Of a stretch of 64,000 nucleotides of DNA, positions 34,468 to 43,016 are shown in pieces. The position numbers and the translations under genes were made by a program. Under the pieces are notes generated by a model, which was not told where the DNA came from, made no database searches, and saw nothing but the letters and a program-made list of their open reading frames with translations. How positions within the stretch are numbered: position 1 is the stretch's first letter; the number at the start of each line of letters is the position of its first letter. Origin of the DNA: Dryocola sp051297175 (lineage in GTDB: Bacteria > Pseudomonadota > Gammaproteobacteria > Enterobacterales > Enterobacteriaceae); NCBI RefSeq assembly GCF_051297175.1, contig NZ_JBINNY010000001.1:3596001-3660000 (forward strand). Direction: 5' to 3'.

Positions 34468-35489
34468 AACAGAGCGACCTCGGGCCAGACTGGGCGTGTA
34501 TCCCAAACGGGATGGCTTGTTAAATTCACACCATATAAGCAGGTGCGATAAATCATCGGCCGCGTTCGAGCAATAAGCTCTGTCGTGGAGGCATCTTCGG
34601 CAGGTAGGCCAAGCGTCATTACTCTTGTTGTGCAAAGAGTTAAAGCATCTTCAATCAGAAAGGACATTTTTTCATTATCATCGCAGGCGAAAAAAGCCAA
34701 AAAGCTTTGATCAAGCGGCTGCCCTATTTTGGGTAGCGGCATCAGGCCCTTAAGTGCCGCATAGGCATTCCACAGCGGGCGGAGTGCGTGCAGACAAGGA
34801 GAATAGCGCATTGCAATTACCTGCTTAAATGCCTGCTGGTTCCACAGAACCGCGCAGGCACGCATCCCCTGCGCGTCAGAAAACCCAAGGACCGGCACCC
34901 CCGATAAGTGCAACCATTGAACGCTTAGGCGCGGGGCAAGCTGACGAGAGGCCGCGATACGGTTGTAAAAATCAACCACCTTCGGATAGGCGTCTTCGGG
35001 CAGGATTCGCCATAGACCGTGGTGCTTCCCGCGCTTACGGTTCATTGCCAGCGTTAACATCTCCCCCAGCGGCTGATAGCCGGGTAAGCCAGCAACGCCT
35101 CTTTCCAGCAAACGCCGTGCGGCCGAATTATCTGCCGCAATGCTGGTATAGCAATGCTCGGGGGGCGAAAACTGGTGCAGAAAATCAAACCCTGCCTTCA
35201 GGACGCGAATGCGATGGCGGTAGCAAGGCGTGACGCGCAGGCTTCCCAGATACCCCAGCGGCTGCGGCTCGCCGTTGGCGAACCCGGCATGTTTTGTCAG
35301 TTGGCACATTCCAACGGCGCGGCTCCCCTCAAGCGCAATAACGGGATGCTCCTCACCAAAGTTGTGCTGCAGGCTAAAAAAATCTGGCCGACGAGTGAGG
35401 ACCAGATCGATGTTGCCGCTCATCGCATTTTCTTCCAGAAGCTGTAATAAGCTGGCGTTGTCTTTCGCCGTTGCCGAAATCACCTCCAT
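34464..35489 (-). CDS. GNAT-like N-acyltransferase, probably two tandem domains
   Basis: A 341-residue protein. The N-terminal half looks like a GNAT fold: VIALEGSRAVGMCQL, then LGYLGSLRVTPCYRHRIRVL as the acyl-CoA-binding strand and loop, and IAADNSAARRLLERG, a typical GNAT C-terminal helix. The second half (LSVQWLHLSGVPVLGFSD to the end) may be a degenerate second domain. The ATG overlaps the upstream stop by one base (TGATG). Its placement among radical SAM genes and a GH3 ligase suggests acyl transfer onto an amine. Donor and acceptor are unknown. Confidence 0.65.
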   Translation of the reverse strand: MEVISATAKDNASLLQLLEENAMSGNIDLVLTRRPDFFSLQHNFGEEHPVIALEGSRAVGMCQLTKHAGFANGEPQPLGYLGSLRVTPCYRHRIRVLKAGFDFLHQFSPPEHCYTSIAADNSAARRLLERGVAGLPGYQPLGEMLTLAMNRKRGKHHGLWRILPEDAYPKVVDFYNRIAASRQLAPRLSVQWLHLSGVPVLGFSDAQGMRACAVLWNQQAFKQVIAMRYSPCLHALRPLWNAYAALKGLMPLPKIGQPLDQSFLAFFACDDNEKMSFLIEDALTLCTTRVMTLGLPAEDASTTELIARTRPMIYRTCLYGVNLTSHPVWDTRPVWPEVALL

Positions 35490-36835
35490 CACATAACTTC
35501 CAGCAGTTTTCCCCGCCAGCGCTCGTCGCCCAACGGATAGCCATTACGGCTGCTGATTTCGTTGTGATGCATCATGTTGATCGGGAAATAGTTACGGAAC
35601 ATGAAAAAGTCACTGCGGTTATGCCAGCTACGCTGAAAAATCGATCGCCAGCTGTAGAAATCGCGGCGGGCTTCCAGACAGCCTTCGGTGACCTGCTGTG
35701 GCGTGAGGTGGGCCGGTAAAAATGGCAAATCGTTATAGCGATAGTTGTCATCAAGCCACCAGCGTTCAAATCGCAGTCGACCTTCCTGCTCCAGACGGGT
35801 ATAGAGCGGCGTGCCGGGGAAAGGAGTCATATGATTGAATGCCGCAATGTACATTCCCTGCTCGCGGGCATACTGCACGGCGTCACCAAACGACTCCGGC
35901 GTGTCATGGTCGTAACCAAAAACAAACGTGCCATACACGGCGATCCCGTGCTTACGCAGGTTTGCCAGAGCATTGTCAAAGCCACCTTTCATCGTATTAA
36001 CCTGCTTATTCATCTGACGCAGGTTATCTTCGATCAGTGATTCAAAACCAATTAGCACGCCACGGCAGCCGGCCTGGGACAGCTGGCGAACGAAACTTTC
36101 GTCATGAGCGGCATTAATACTCATCTGCGTCACCCAGCGCACTCCGGCGTGCGCCAGCTCTGGGAGAATTTCACGGCTTTCGCGCAGGCTACCTGCGAAA
36201 TTATCATCGACAAAAAAGAACATTTTTTTTTGTGATTTTAATTGCTGTAACTCGGCGAGCACATTATCGATATCCCGCCTGCGGTACTTGCGCTGATAAA
36301 ACGTCTGTACAGCGCAAAACTCGCATGGAAAGCGGCATCCTCGTCCCGTTTCAATCAGCCCGATAGGCAGATAACGCTTGCCCTCGAATAAGCTACGGTC
36401 AACTCTCACCTGGCGCAGATCTGTCTGCTGACCATGGTAGCGGCGCTTTAGTACGCCGTGACGAAGATCGTCGATCGCTTCTTGCCAGATTGCCTCGGCT
36501 TCCCCCGTGACCAACGCATCCGCAAAGCGTGCGACCTCATCAGGCACCAGCGTGGCGTGAAAGCCCCCCATAATGACCTTTACGCCACGTTTGCGGTACT
36601 CGCTGGCTATCTGATAGGCACGCCTTGCGGTGTAGGTTTCAACGGAGATCGCCACCGCATCTGTTGGTTCGTTATAGGGAATGAGCTCCAGGCGATCGTC
36701 ATAAAAGCGTGTTTCTACATCGCCAGGCGTCAGGCCTTTCAATGCAGCGACAGGCAGCGGCTCCATTTGCCAGGAACGCAGATAGGCTTCGCCCTCCCGA
36801 TGGCCAATAGCGGGGTGAATAAACGTCAGTCTCAT
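35489..36835 (-). CDS. Cobalamin-binding radical SAM enzyme (subfamily A, copy 3)
   Basis: A 448-residue paralogue of the copies at 31817 and 33157. The B12 domain (1-130) includes FIHPAIGHREGEAYLRSWQM and KVIMGGFHATLVPDEVA. The radical SAM cysteines are C167, C171 and C174 in GRGCRFPCEFC. The tail has PFPGTPLYTRLEQE, WWLDDNYRYN and CLEARRDFYSWRSI. It starts two bases after the stop of the previous gene. All three A copies share VAISVETxTARR, which marks them as one lineage. Confidence 0.88.
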   Translation of the reverse strand: MRLTFIHPAIGHREGEAYLRSWQMEPLPVAALKGLTPGDVETRFYDDRLELIPYNEPTDAVAISVETYTARRAYQIASEYRKRGVKVIMGGFHATLVPDEVARFADALVTGEAEAIWQEAIDDLRHGVLKRRYHGQQTDLRQVRVDRSLFEGKRYLPIGLIETGRGCRFPCEFCAVQTFYQRKYRRRDIDNVLAELQQLKSQKKMFFFVDDNFAGSLRESREILPELAHAGVRWVTQMSINAAHDESFVRQLSQAGCRGVLIGFESLIEDNLRQMNKQVNTMKGGFDNALANLRKHGIAVYGTFVFGYDHDTPESFGDAVQYAREQGMYIAAFNHMTPFPGTPLYTRLEQEGRLRFERWWLDDNYRYNDLPFLPAHLTPQQVTEGCLEARRDFYSWRSIFQRSWHNRSDFFMFRNYFPINMMHHNEISSRNGYPLGDERWRGKLLEVM

Positions 36836-36837
36836 TT

Positions 36838-38226
36838 TTAAACCTTCCTTGTTGGAGCGTATTCAATCGGCCAGTCGCAGGTATAAAACTGATGCAGATG
36901 ATGAGCATAGAAGCGATAGCCCAGGTTCGCGGTGAGTGCGAGAGGGCGGAAGTTTTTCGCCTGCCATAACCGCTTCGCGATACTGCTGTAGCGGTAGACT
37001 TTCTTCCAGGCGTATTCGTGGCCCATTTCAAGCTCATGAACGCTCATTAGCTTGGGTTCAAACACCACATGTTGGGCATCATATAAAGACCAGTCTTTCG
37101 TCAGAATGCGTTGTTCTTGCTCAAGTCGATGGAACAGCGGTGTGCCGGGGAACGGCGTCAGCACTGAAAAACGAGGCAGGTCGATACCCGCGTCAATCGC
37201 CAGGTCGACGGTACGTTCAAAGACATCGTGAGTATCGTGATCCAAACCGAAAACAAAACATCCCTGAATCGAAATCCCCAGTCGATGAAGGTCGCCAATT
37301 AGCGTTTTATAATCCACCGATCCGTTAAACTTTTTACCAGCATCTTTCAGGCTTCCGTCGCTCACGGTTTCTAGCCCTAACAGCAATCCTTTGCATCCGC
37401 TTCGCGCCATCAACTCCATCAGTTCATGATTATGGGCAATCAGCACGGTAGACAAACCAAACCACTGAATTTTCAGTGGGATCAGAGCGGTAAATAGTGC
37501 TTTGGCATAACCTATATCTGACACCAGATTTAGATCGACAAAAATCAGCTTGCGCTTGCCGGTGCGGGCAACAAACTGGCGAATATCGTTGATCACCCAC
37601 TCAACCGGATGCTGAAACTGTTTTCGACCCCATGCGCTTGGGGCCACGCAAAACTCGCAGTTATGCGCGCAGGAGCGTGTTGCTTCGAACACCGCCTGGG
37701 TAAGGAAATTTTTGCTGTCAAAAAGTTCGCGTTCAGGAAAAGGCAGGTCAGGCACTGCCAGTTGAAAATCAGCCTCCTGCCGATAGCTGGCCTTCATCCT
37801 GCCGGCCAAAAAATCCACTAGCAGCTGCGGCCAGCTTTGCTCGGCATAACCGATGCAAACAGCATCAGCATTTAGTGCAGCTTCTTCTGGAAGCAGCGTG
37901 ACATGCGGCCCACCTAGCACCACGCTTATCCCTCTGGCGCGAAATCCAGCGGCCAGCTCATAGGTTCTTGGCGCGTTGCCGGTGATCACCGTCATGCCAA
38001 TTAAATCGGCGTCCAGATCGTGCGGAATATCATGGATGCTTTCATCGATCAGCGTGATCTCCACGGGTAAATCTTTTGGCACCAAAGCGGCCAGCGTCGT
38101 AAGCGTTAGCGGCTGGTAACGCAAGGAACGTTTGAATATCCCGCCTCTGCTGCGGTACAGCGGCCCTTTGGGGGAAATCAACACCAGTTTCATTTTGCGC
38201 TGCGGGGTAAACACTGAAGGTTCCAT
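36838..38226 (-). CDS. Cobalamin-binding radical SAM enzyme (subfamily B, copy 2)
   Basis: A 462-residue protein more like the plus-strand copy at 29216 than its operon partners. Shared features are LRYQPLTLTTLAALVPKDL at the N-terminus and SLYDAQHVVFEPKLM and TANLGYRFYAHHL near the end. Cluster cysteines are C186, C190 and C193 in SCAHNCEFC. The B12 domain shows VVLGGPHVTLLPEEAALNA. A second in-frame ATG 33 bases downstream (38193) would match the family start better. Ribosome sites are weak for both. Confidence 0.86.
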   Translation of the reverse strand: MEPSVFTPQRKMKLVLISPKGPLYRSRGGIFKRSLRYQPLTLTTLAALVPKDLPVEITLIDESIHDIPHDLDADLIGMTVITGNAPRTYELAAGFRARGISVVLGGPHVTLLPEEAALNADAVCIGYAEQSWPQLLVDFLAGRMKASYRQEADFQLAVPDLPFPERELFDSKNFLTQAVFEATRSCAHNCEFCVAPSAWGRKQFQHPVEWVINDIRQFVARTGKRKLIFVDLNLVSDIGYAKALFTALIPLKIQWFGLSTVLIAHNHELMELMARSGCKGLLLGLETVSDGSLKDAGKKFNGSVDYKTLIGDLHRLGISIQGCFVFGLDHDTHDVFERTVDLAIDAGIDLPRFSVLTPFPGTPLFHRLEQEQRILTKDWSLYDAQHVVFEPKLMSVHELEMGHEYAWKKVYRYSSIAKRLWQAKNFRPLALTANLGYRFYAHHLHQFYTCDWPIEYAPTRKV

Positions 38227-38235
38227 GTCGAAGTT

Positions 38236-39762
38236 CTATTCCTGAATGTGAAAGATTTCGTGCCAGCCGTCGTCAGTCAGAAGTACCGGGAGTTTGATAT
38301 CACCGGGACTTTTTCCCTTTCCATATTGCCAGTGCAAATAACGCTCAACAGGCTGATGGGCAAAAATTGGACGAAGAGGATGGATCTGAAGCAGATTTCT
38401 GGCGTAGGCATACTGCGGGTTTTGGCAAAGCTGCCGTTCAACTTCTGGCAGCAGTGGGACGTTGTGTCCGCGATGCTGCTCATCTAGTAAAAGGACGTAA
38501 CCGAGGCGTTTGCGATCCGGAACAAGCGTGGCAAATCCCTTGAGCTGGCTCAGACAACGAGTAACAAAAGGCTCATTCAGTTTTTCACCCACCAGATCGC
38601 TGCACACGCCATCACGCCCCAAAAAACGCAGCGTTATCTTGCCGGGCTGAGCGCCAATGCACTTAACGCGATCGCCCGTAGAGTAGCGATACAGCCCGCT
38701 GTTCGTAGTAACAATCACGCTGTATTCATCGTTAACGACTATTTCATGAGCAAGGAAAATTGTTCCATCAGCGCGCAAAAACTCATAAAAATTACTGTCA
38801 AGACATAGGCGAGCCCGATCGCTCCCATCTGGAACCGTAATAATGGCTTCCGTTGAAAGCAGCCCTTTAGGCTGTAAATAGACACCGGGAAACTGGTGCT
38901 GCACCGCATTCGCCAGCGGCTGCGATGAAGCATCGGCCCAGCAGCTGATGACATTCAGTCTCGGCCATAAAATATACGTATTTTTCTGATGCAGATATGC
39001 GTGATAACGGTGAAGAGCGCTGTTATCCGCGCAAAGTTGATGCCCGGCAACATTGCCTCCATGTGCCAAAAGCTCAACCAGCTCGTACTGTTTTTCGTGA
39101 AGAGCGGTGAGCAGTGAGGTCAGGAAGCTAGGACTCCACACGGAAATCAATCGGAGGTCATAACAACGAATCAGGAAATACAGGGTCAGCAACTGCCAGT
39201 GCCCCATATCCTTTACCGACCCCAGGCTCATTGGCACCGCGCTCAATTGCGCAAATGCCGCAAGGTTTTCCTCACCCAGGTAAAGCGCATCGCCAGCCCC
39301 GATGAGGATCCCGCTGGGCGTCATCTGACTTTCAGCCGCAGCAGGGCTGAGCGCCCAGTAGACCTTGCCCTCGTTCAGTTGAAACTGTGCGATTAGGGCA
39401 CTTAGCCAGCCGATAAGCTCATGACGAAAATCAGCGAGCCCCCGAGCGGTATAAGGAATAAGTTTTCCGCCGCTGTGGCTACCGCCGGTTTTTTCAAAAG
39501 CGACGAGAGGTTCGCCACAGAGGACACCCTCCCCTCCGTTAGCCATTTGTTCAATCCAAGGGGCTAACGTTTCGTATTCAACGATGGGAACCTGGCGCTG
39601 AAAATCCGCGACCGAATTAATAGTCGAAAATCCGTGATGTGCGCCATAGAGGGTATTTTTATTAATTTGCAAGCAGGACATTAGCCAACGTTCTTGCCGC
39701 GTGGACGCCGATTCAAAGGTAGAAGAAGTCGGTTGCCGAAAATGGTGCCAGGGATTATTCAT
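38236..39762 (-). CDS. GH3-superfamily acyl-adenylating ligase (acid-amido synthetase-like)
   Basis: About 508 residues from ATG 39762, which overlaps the upstream stop by eight bases. It matches the bacterial GH3 auxin-responsive-promoter family: VPIVEYETLAPWIEQM, the ATP-binding FEKTGGSHSGGKLIPYT loop, NSGLYRYSTGDRVKC and a C-terminal domain ending LPVLLTDDGWHEIFHIQE. Plant GH3 enzymes adenylate a carboxylate and form an amide with an amino acid. Bacterial members are little studied. Here it is probably the activation step that joins a carboxylic acid to an amine. No acyl carrier protein or ketosynthase is nearby. Confidence 0.85.
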   Translation of the reverse strand: MNNPWHHFRQPTSSTFESASTRQERWLMSCLQINKNTLYGAHHGFSTINSVADFQRQVPIVEYETLAPWIEQMANGGEGVLCGEPLVAFEKTGGSHSGGKLIPYTARGLADFRHELIGWLSALIAQFQLNEGKVYWALSPAAAESQMTPSGILIGAGDALYLGEENLAAFAQLSAVPMSLGSVKDMGHWQLLTLYFLIRCYDLRLISVWSPSFLTSLLTALHEKQYELVELLAHGGNVAGHQLCADNSALHRYHAYLHQKNTYILWPRLNVISCWADASSQPLANAVQHQFPGVYLQPKGLLSTEAIITVPDGSDRARLCLDSNFYEFLRADGTIFLAHEIVVNDEYSVIVTTNSGLYRYSTGDRVKCIGAQPGKITLRFLGRDGVCSDLVGEKLNEPFVTRCLSQLKGFATLVPDRKRLGYVLLLDEQHRGHNVPLLPEVERQLCQNPQYAYARNLLQIHPLRPIFAHQPVERYLHWQYGKGKSPGDIKLPVLLTDDGWHEIFHIQE

Positions 39763-40471
39763 TGCGAAACTCAACGTGTGGCTTCTCAAAAAATGACCGA
39801 CAGCGGTCGCTTAAATTATCCGGAGATATTTCGCATAAACAAACGAGTTCGTGACCACGACTATAGTTTGGATTTTTCTGCAAAAAGAAGGCAACTTCAG
39901 GCTTTGTTTGCAGCGTTGGCACAATATCCGCCAATGGGGCTTTAAGATATCCGAAATGCTCAGGGCATTCGACTACGCCCGTTTCTGGGTTATACAGCGA
40001 TCCGAATTTTTGCTGCGCCAGTGAGTCAGCCAGGTGCTTAAGTTCTGGCTCTGGCGTATTCCAGTTCGGATGAAATTTTTTGGTGAAAACCTTGAGATAT
40101 TTGTACGTCCTAATCCCTTTAACCAGCAATAACCAGTAAAGTATCAAACTTGGGTTATCTTGCTTTAGCAGAGCCATCCTCATGATCCAGGTTTTGTATA
40201 GCACCTGTTGCTTCCAGTGTTCTGGAATCACGATGGTATCGCCGGAATAAATAATGGTGGTATTTTCGTTGCATGAATATTGCAGCGTTGTAAACCCAAC
40301 AAGATCGTTTTGATAGGTTAAAAATAGCACCTCGTCTTTATTATCCAGATCGGCGTAAAATTTTAGTTCATCACTGCCAGAATAAGAGTCAAAATATATC
40401 TCTGCCATTCTCTTTCGCGTGATTTTAGAAAGCGTTGGTACCTTTTGAAAATATGTATGATATCCCACCAC
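39755..40471 (-). CDS. GNAT-like protein, first gene of the radical SAM operon
   Basis: A 238-residue protein. The middle resembles a GNAT acyltransferase core: VLFLTYQNDLVGFTTLQY, a strand TTIIYSGDTIVIPEHW and a following helix KQQVLYKTWIMRMALL. The rest is unrecognised (DSLAQQKFGSLYNPETGVVE). It overlaps the GH3 gene start by eight bases and heads the leftward operon. An acyl-CoA or amine acyltransferase role is an inference. Confidence 0.55.
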   Translation of the reverse strand: MVGYHTYFQKVPTLSKITRKRMAEIYFDSYSGSDELKFYADLDNKDEVLFLTYQNDLVGFTTLQYSCNENTTIIYSGDTIVIPEHWKQQVLYKTWIMRMALLKQDNPSLILYWLLLVKGIRTYKYLKVFTKKFHPNWNTPEPELKHLADSLAQQKFGSLYNPETGVVECPEHFGYLKAPLADIVPTLQTKPEVAFFLQKNPNYSRGHELVCLCEISPDNLSDRCRSFFEKPHVEFRNE

Positions 40472-41014
40472 CTATAACCTCCACTGCCGGATTATTCCCT
40501 GCAAAAAACATGGTTTTACTAAGCTTAATCGTTTTTAAAAACAGGTCAACACGATGAAAAGTATTAAATAATTCTAAGGCAAGCCAAATACAGCTTCCCA
40601 CCGCACCCGGTCTGGATTTCCAGGCTTGACATGCGCGGCGTGAGATTACTCTTTCAGATATTCCTTCTCAGAAAAACCATACGCCATGAAAATATAACAA
40701 CCGTTATTCATTTTTAATTTGTATTTATGAATTCGATAACTCAAAGCCAACAAGCAGTCACATGTCTTGCAGTTTGGTGTGTACGACCTATGTGAAAATT
40801 GCCCGTCAGCTTGATGCCACCAAATCCCCACCTCAATCTCATTTTTTTATCGCCGATGATAAAACTCTGCCCCAATCAAAAACCCTCATCTTATTTTAGC
40901 GCCCCTCACCCGGCGTCATTTCTTCGGCGTTGAGACTTGTTGATTATCGATTTGCACGTCCTGGCTCTACCGTTGTGGGGTTTTTAAACTCCCATACGAA
41001 AAAGGAAATGCATT
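40472..41014. other. AT-rich intergenic boundary of the radical SAM island
   Basis: About 540 bases between the divergent GNAT-like gene and chitinase gene. It is AT-rich to about 40900. A 61-codon minus-strand frame (40646-40831) has no ribosome site or recognisable features and is not called. Promoters for both flanking genes must lie here. I found no attachment-site copy of the tRNA end. Confidence 0.45.
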
Positions 41015-42604
41015 ATGTCTACAAATATCAACGTAAAAATGAACGCGGAATGGAACGGTGCAGGCGCATGGTCCGGCGCGCTTGAATTTGAAATGGTCAA
41101 CAATACGGGTTCCACCTTAGTAAACCCGGAAATCAAAATTCAGCTTGGGCAGCTTTTCATTGCGTCGATGAATACCGGCTTCGAATTCGCGCAGGCCGGG
41201 GATGTTCTGACCGGCCATCTGCTGTCCCATTTGGCGAACGTCGCCAGCGGCGAAACGATCCGCTTTTCCGTCGGGGCAAGCTTCCCGAACGGCGGCAACC
41301 TGAGCAAGCTGCCCGTCGCCTACTGGGTTAACGGCATGAACATCAACGGTACCGACACCGACGATAGCACCGATACCGACGACAGCACCGACAGCACCGA
41401 CAGCAATCCAGACGTCGTTGCGCCATCCGTCCCGGCAAATATTCAGACCAGCAATATCGCCGATACCTCGCTGTCGCTCTCCTGGAACGCCTCCACGGAC
41501 GACGTTAACGTTGCCGGTTATAAAGTGAAGTACACCCCGGCAGGCGGCGTTAGCCAGACGGTGAACGTTACCGGAACAGCCTGCTCCCTGAGCGGCCTGA
41601 CGGCCAACACCGAGTACAGCTGCTGCGTGGCCGCCTTCGACGGCAGCAACAATCTGTCGGCTTACTCGTCCGCGGTGGCCGCTAAAACCCTGGCTCCGGC
41701 CGCAAGCTCAATCATTTTTGCTCCTTACGTGGATGTGACCATCAGCGCCGACTGGGGAACCAACCCTCCGGGCATCAATACCCGCTTTGTGAACAACGCG
41801 CTGGCGCTGGGCGTGAAAAGCTGCCACCTCGCGTTCCTGGTGCAGGACAACGCCACCAAGCAGCTGGTGTGGGGCAACGCCTACTTCCCTTATAACGCGA
41901 TCAAACCGATTTGCGACAGCATCCATGCCGCTGGCGCCGAGCCTATCGTTGCCTTTGGCGGCGCGAGCGGCGTCGATCCTTCCGTATCGCGCACCCAGGC
42001 CGAAATGACCAAAATCTATCTCGACCTGAACAAAGATTTTGGCATCAAACATATCGATTTCGATTTCGAAACCGCCGGCTATTACAACTACAAAGTGGCC
42101 TTCCCGGCCGCGCTGGAAGCGAAAAAGCAGAACCCGGCGCTGTGGTTTAGCCTGACGCTGCCCGTCACGCCGCAGGGCTTAAACGCCGAAGGTATTGCGA
42201 TGATCTCTTATGCCAAACAGATTGGCCTGCCGCTGAACGTGCAGATTATGGCGATGGACTACGGCCCATCCGGCATTGATATGGGCGATACGGCAATCAG
42301 CGCCATCGAAGGCACCAAAGCCAATCTGGCCGCTATTTACCCGGAAAAAACCGCAGCCGAGCTGTACAAACTGATTGGCGTCATTCCTATGATCGGTCAG
42401 AACGACGTGGCCGGTGAGATGTTCACCTTCCAGGACGCGGTACAGACCGCGCAGTATGCGAAGCAGAAAGGCCTAAACCTTATTTCCATGTGGTCGCTGG
42501 TGCGCGACTTCCCAGGGATGTCGGATCTGTCGACCTGCACCCAGAACCCGGCGCAAACCAAGGACTACGAATACGCCACCACCATTATGAACGCGTTAAA
42601 ATAA
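41015..42604 (+). CDS. Modular GH18 chitinase without signal peptide
   Basis: A 529-residue protein in three parts. Residues 1-110 are a cellulose/chitin-binding CBM2-like module (NVKMNAEWNGAGAWSGALEF; FSVGASFPNGGNLSKLPVAYW). An acidic Thr/Asp/Ser linker (TDTDDSTDTDDSTDSTDSN) leads to a fibronectin type III domain at about 133-228 (PSVPANIQTSNIADTSLSLSW). The GH18 barrel runs from about 235 to the end, with the catalytic KHIDFDFETAG (DxDxE, with Lys where the first Asp of DxxDxDxE is usual). AAGGAA sits eight bases before ATG. There is no hydrophobic leader, so secretion would need a holin-like or other non-Sec route. Confidence 0.88.
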   Translation: MSTNINVKMNAEWNGAGAWSGALEFEMVNNTGSTLVNPEIKIQLGQLFIASMNTGFEFAQAGDVLTGHLLSHLANVASGETIRFSVGASFPNGGNLSKLPVAYWVNGMNINGTDTDDSTDTDDSTDSTDSNPDVVAPSVPANIQTSNIADTSLSLSWNASTDDVNVAGYKVKYTPAGGVSQTVNVTGTACSLSGLTANTEYSCCVAAFDGSNNLSAYSSAVAAKTLAPAASSIIFAPYVDVTISADWGTNPPGINTRFVNNALALGVKSCHLAFLVQDNATKQLVWGNAYFPYNAIKPICDSIHAAGAEPIVAFGGASGVDPSVSRTQAEMTKIYLDLNKDFGIKHIDFDFETAGYYNYKVAFPAALEAKKQNPALWFSLTLPVTPQGLNAEGIAMISYAKQIGLPLNVQIMAMDYGPSGIDMGDTAISAIEGTKANLAAIYPEKTAAELYKLIGVIPMIGQNDVAGEMFTFQDAVQTAQYAKQKGLNLISMWSLVRDFPGMSDLSTCTQNPAQTKDYEYATTIMNALK

Positions 42605-42618
42605 CGCGCTAAAATTAC

Positions 42619-42650
42619 AGGCCCGAAAAGTTTAACGCGGGCCTTTTATT
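42619..42650 (+). terminator. Rho-independent terminator after the chitinase gene
   Basis: AGGCCCG and CGGGCCT form a seven-base-pair stem followed by TTTATT, 15 bases after the chitinase stop. Confidence 0.8.
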
Positions 42651-43016
42651 GCGTGTGATATATTAACCGTTCAGGTGGCAATATTCCGGTACATTGCGAA
42701 GAATATTACACTTAAACCCCACGCCGTTGATTTAATAACGGAATTGATTTTTAACTGCGAGCAAACAGGCTATTTCCTGCATCATATATTACGACATCAC
42801 TTAACTATCAAAGCATTGCAATTAATTAACAACAATTCTCCTCCGTCTGCTCGGCAATAATTACTGCCAGATAACTATCTTTCTATCCTCCCTTAAGAAT
42901 TGAATTAATACCTTTTCAAGGCCACTCTGTTGCGGAATAAATTTTGCCGTCGGCAGAATCTTATTTAACCGCTGCAACTCTATTATTAATAATAGTATCC
43001 GAGAGGGAGTATTAGC
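42651..43016. other. AT-rich intergenic region before the O-methyltransferase gene
   Basis: About 365 bases rich in A and T. A 61-codon frame (42675-42860) has no supporting features and I do not call it. The promoter of the methyltransferase gene should lie near its 3' end. GAGGGAG precedes the ATG by eight bases. Confidence 0.4.

Noticed and set aside
34468..34635. Upstream extension of the radical SAM gene at 33157-34635
   Set aside because: It would overlap the acyltransferase gene by about 170 bases. The GTGA junction at 34464-34467 gives a conserved start.
40646..40831. 61-codon minus-strand frame with several cysteines
   Set aside because: There is no ribosome site, no hydrophobic leader and no recognisable family. 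It could be a relic, but I cannot support it.
12080..41014. Search for a direct repeat of the argU 3' end to mark the right edge of the island
   Set aside because: I saw no convincing second copy of GTTCGAGCCCTGTAGGGCG by eye in the window, so no attachment site is called.
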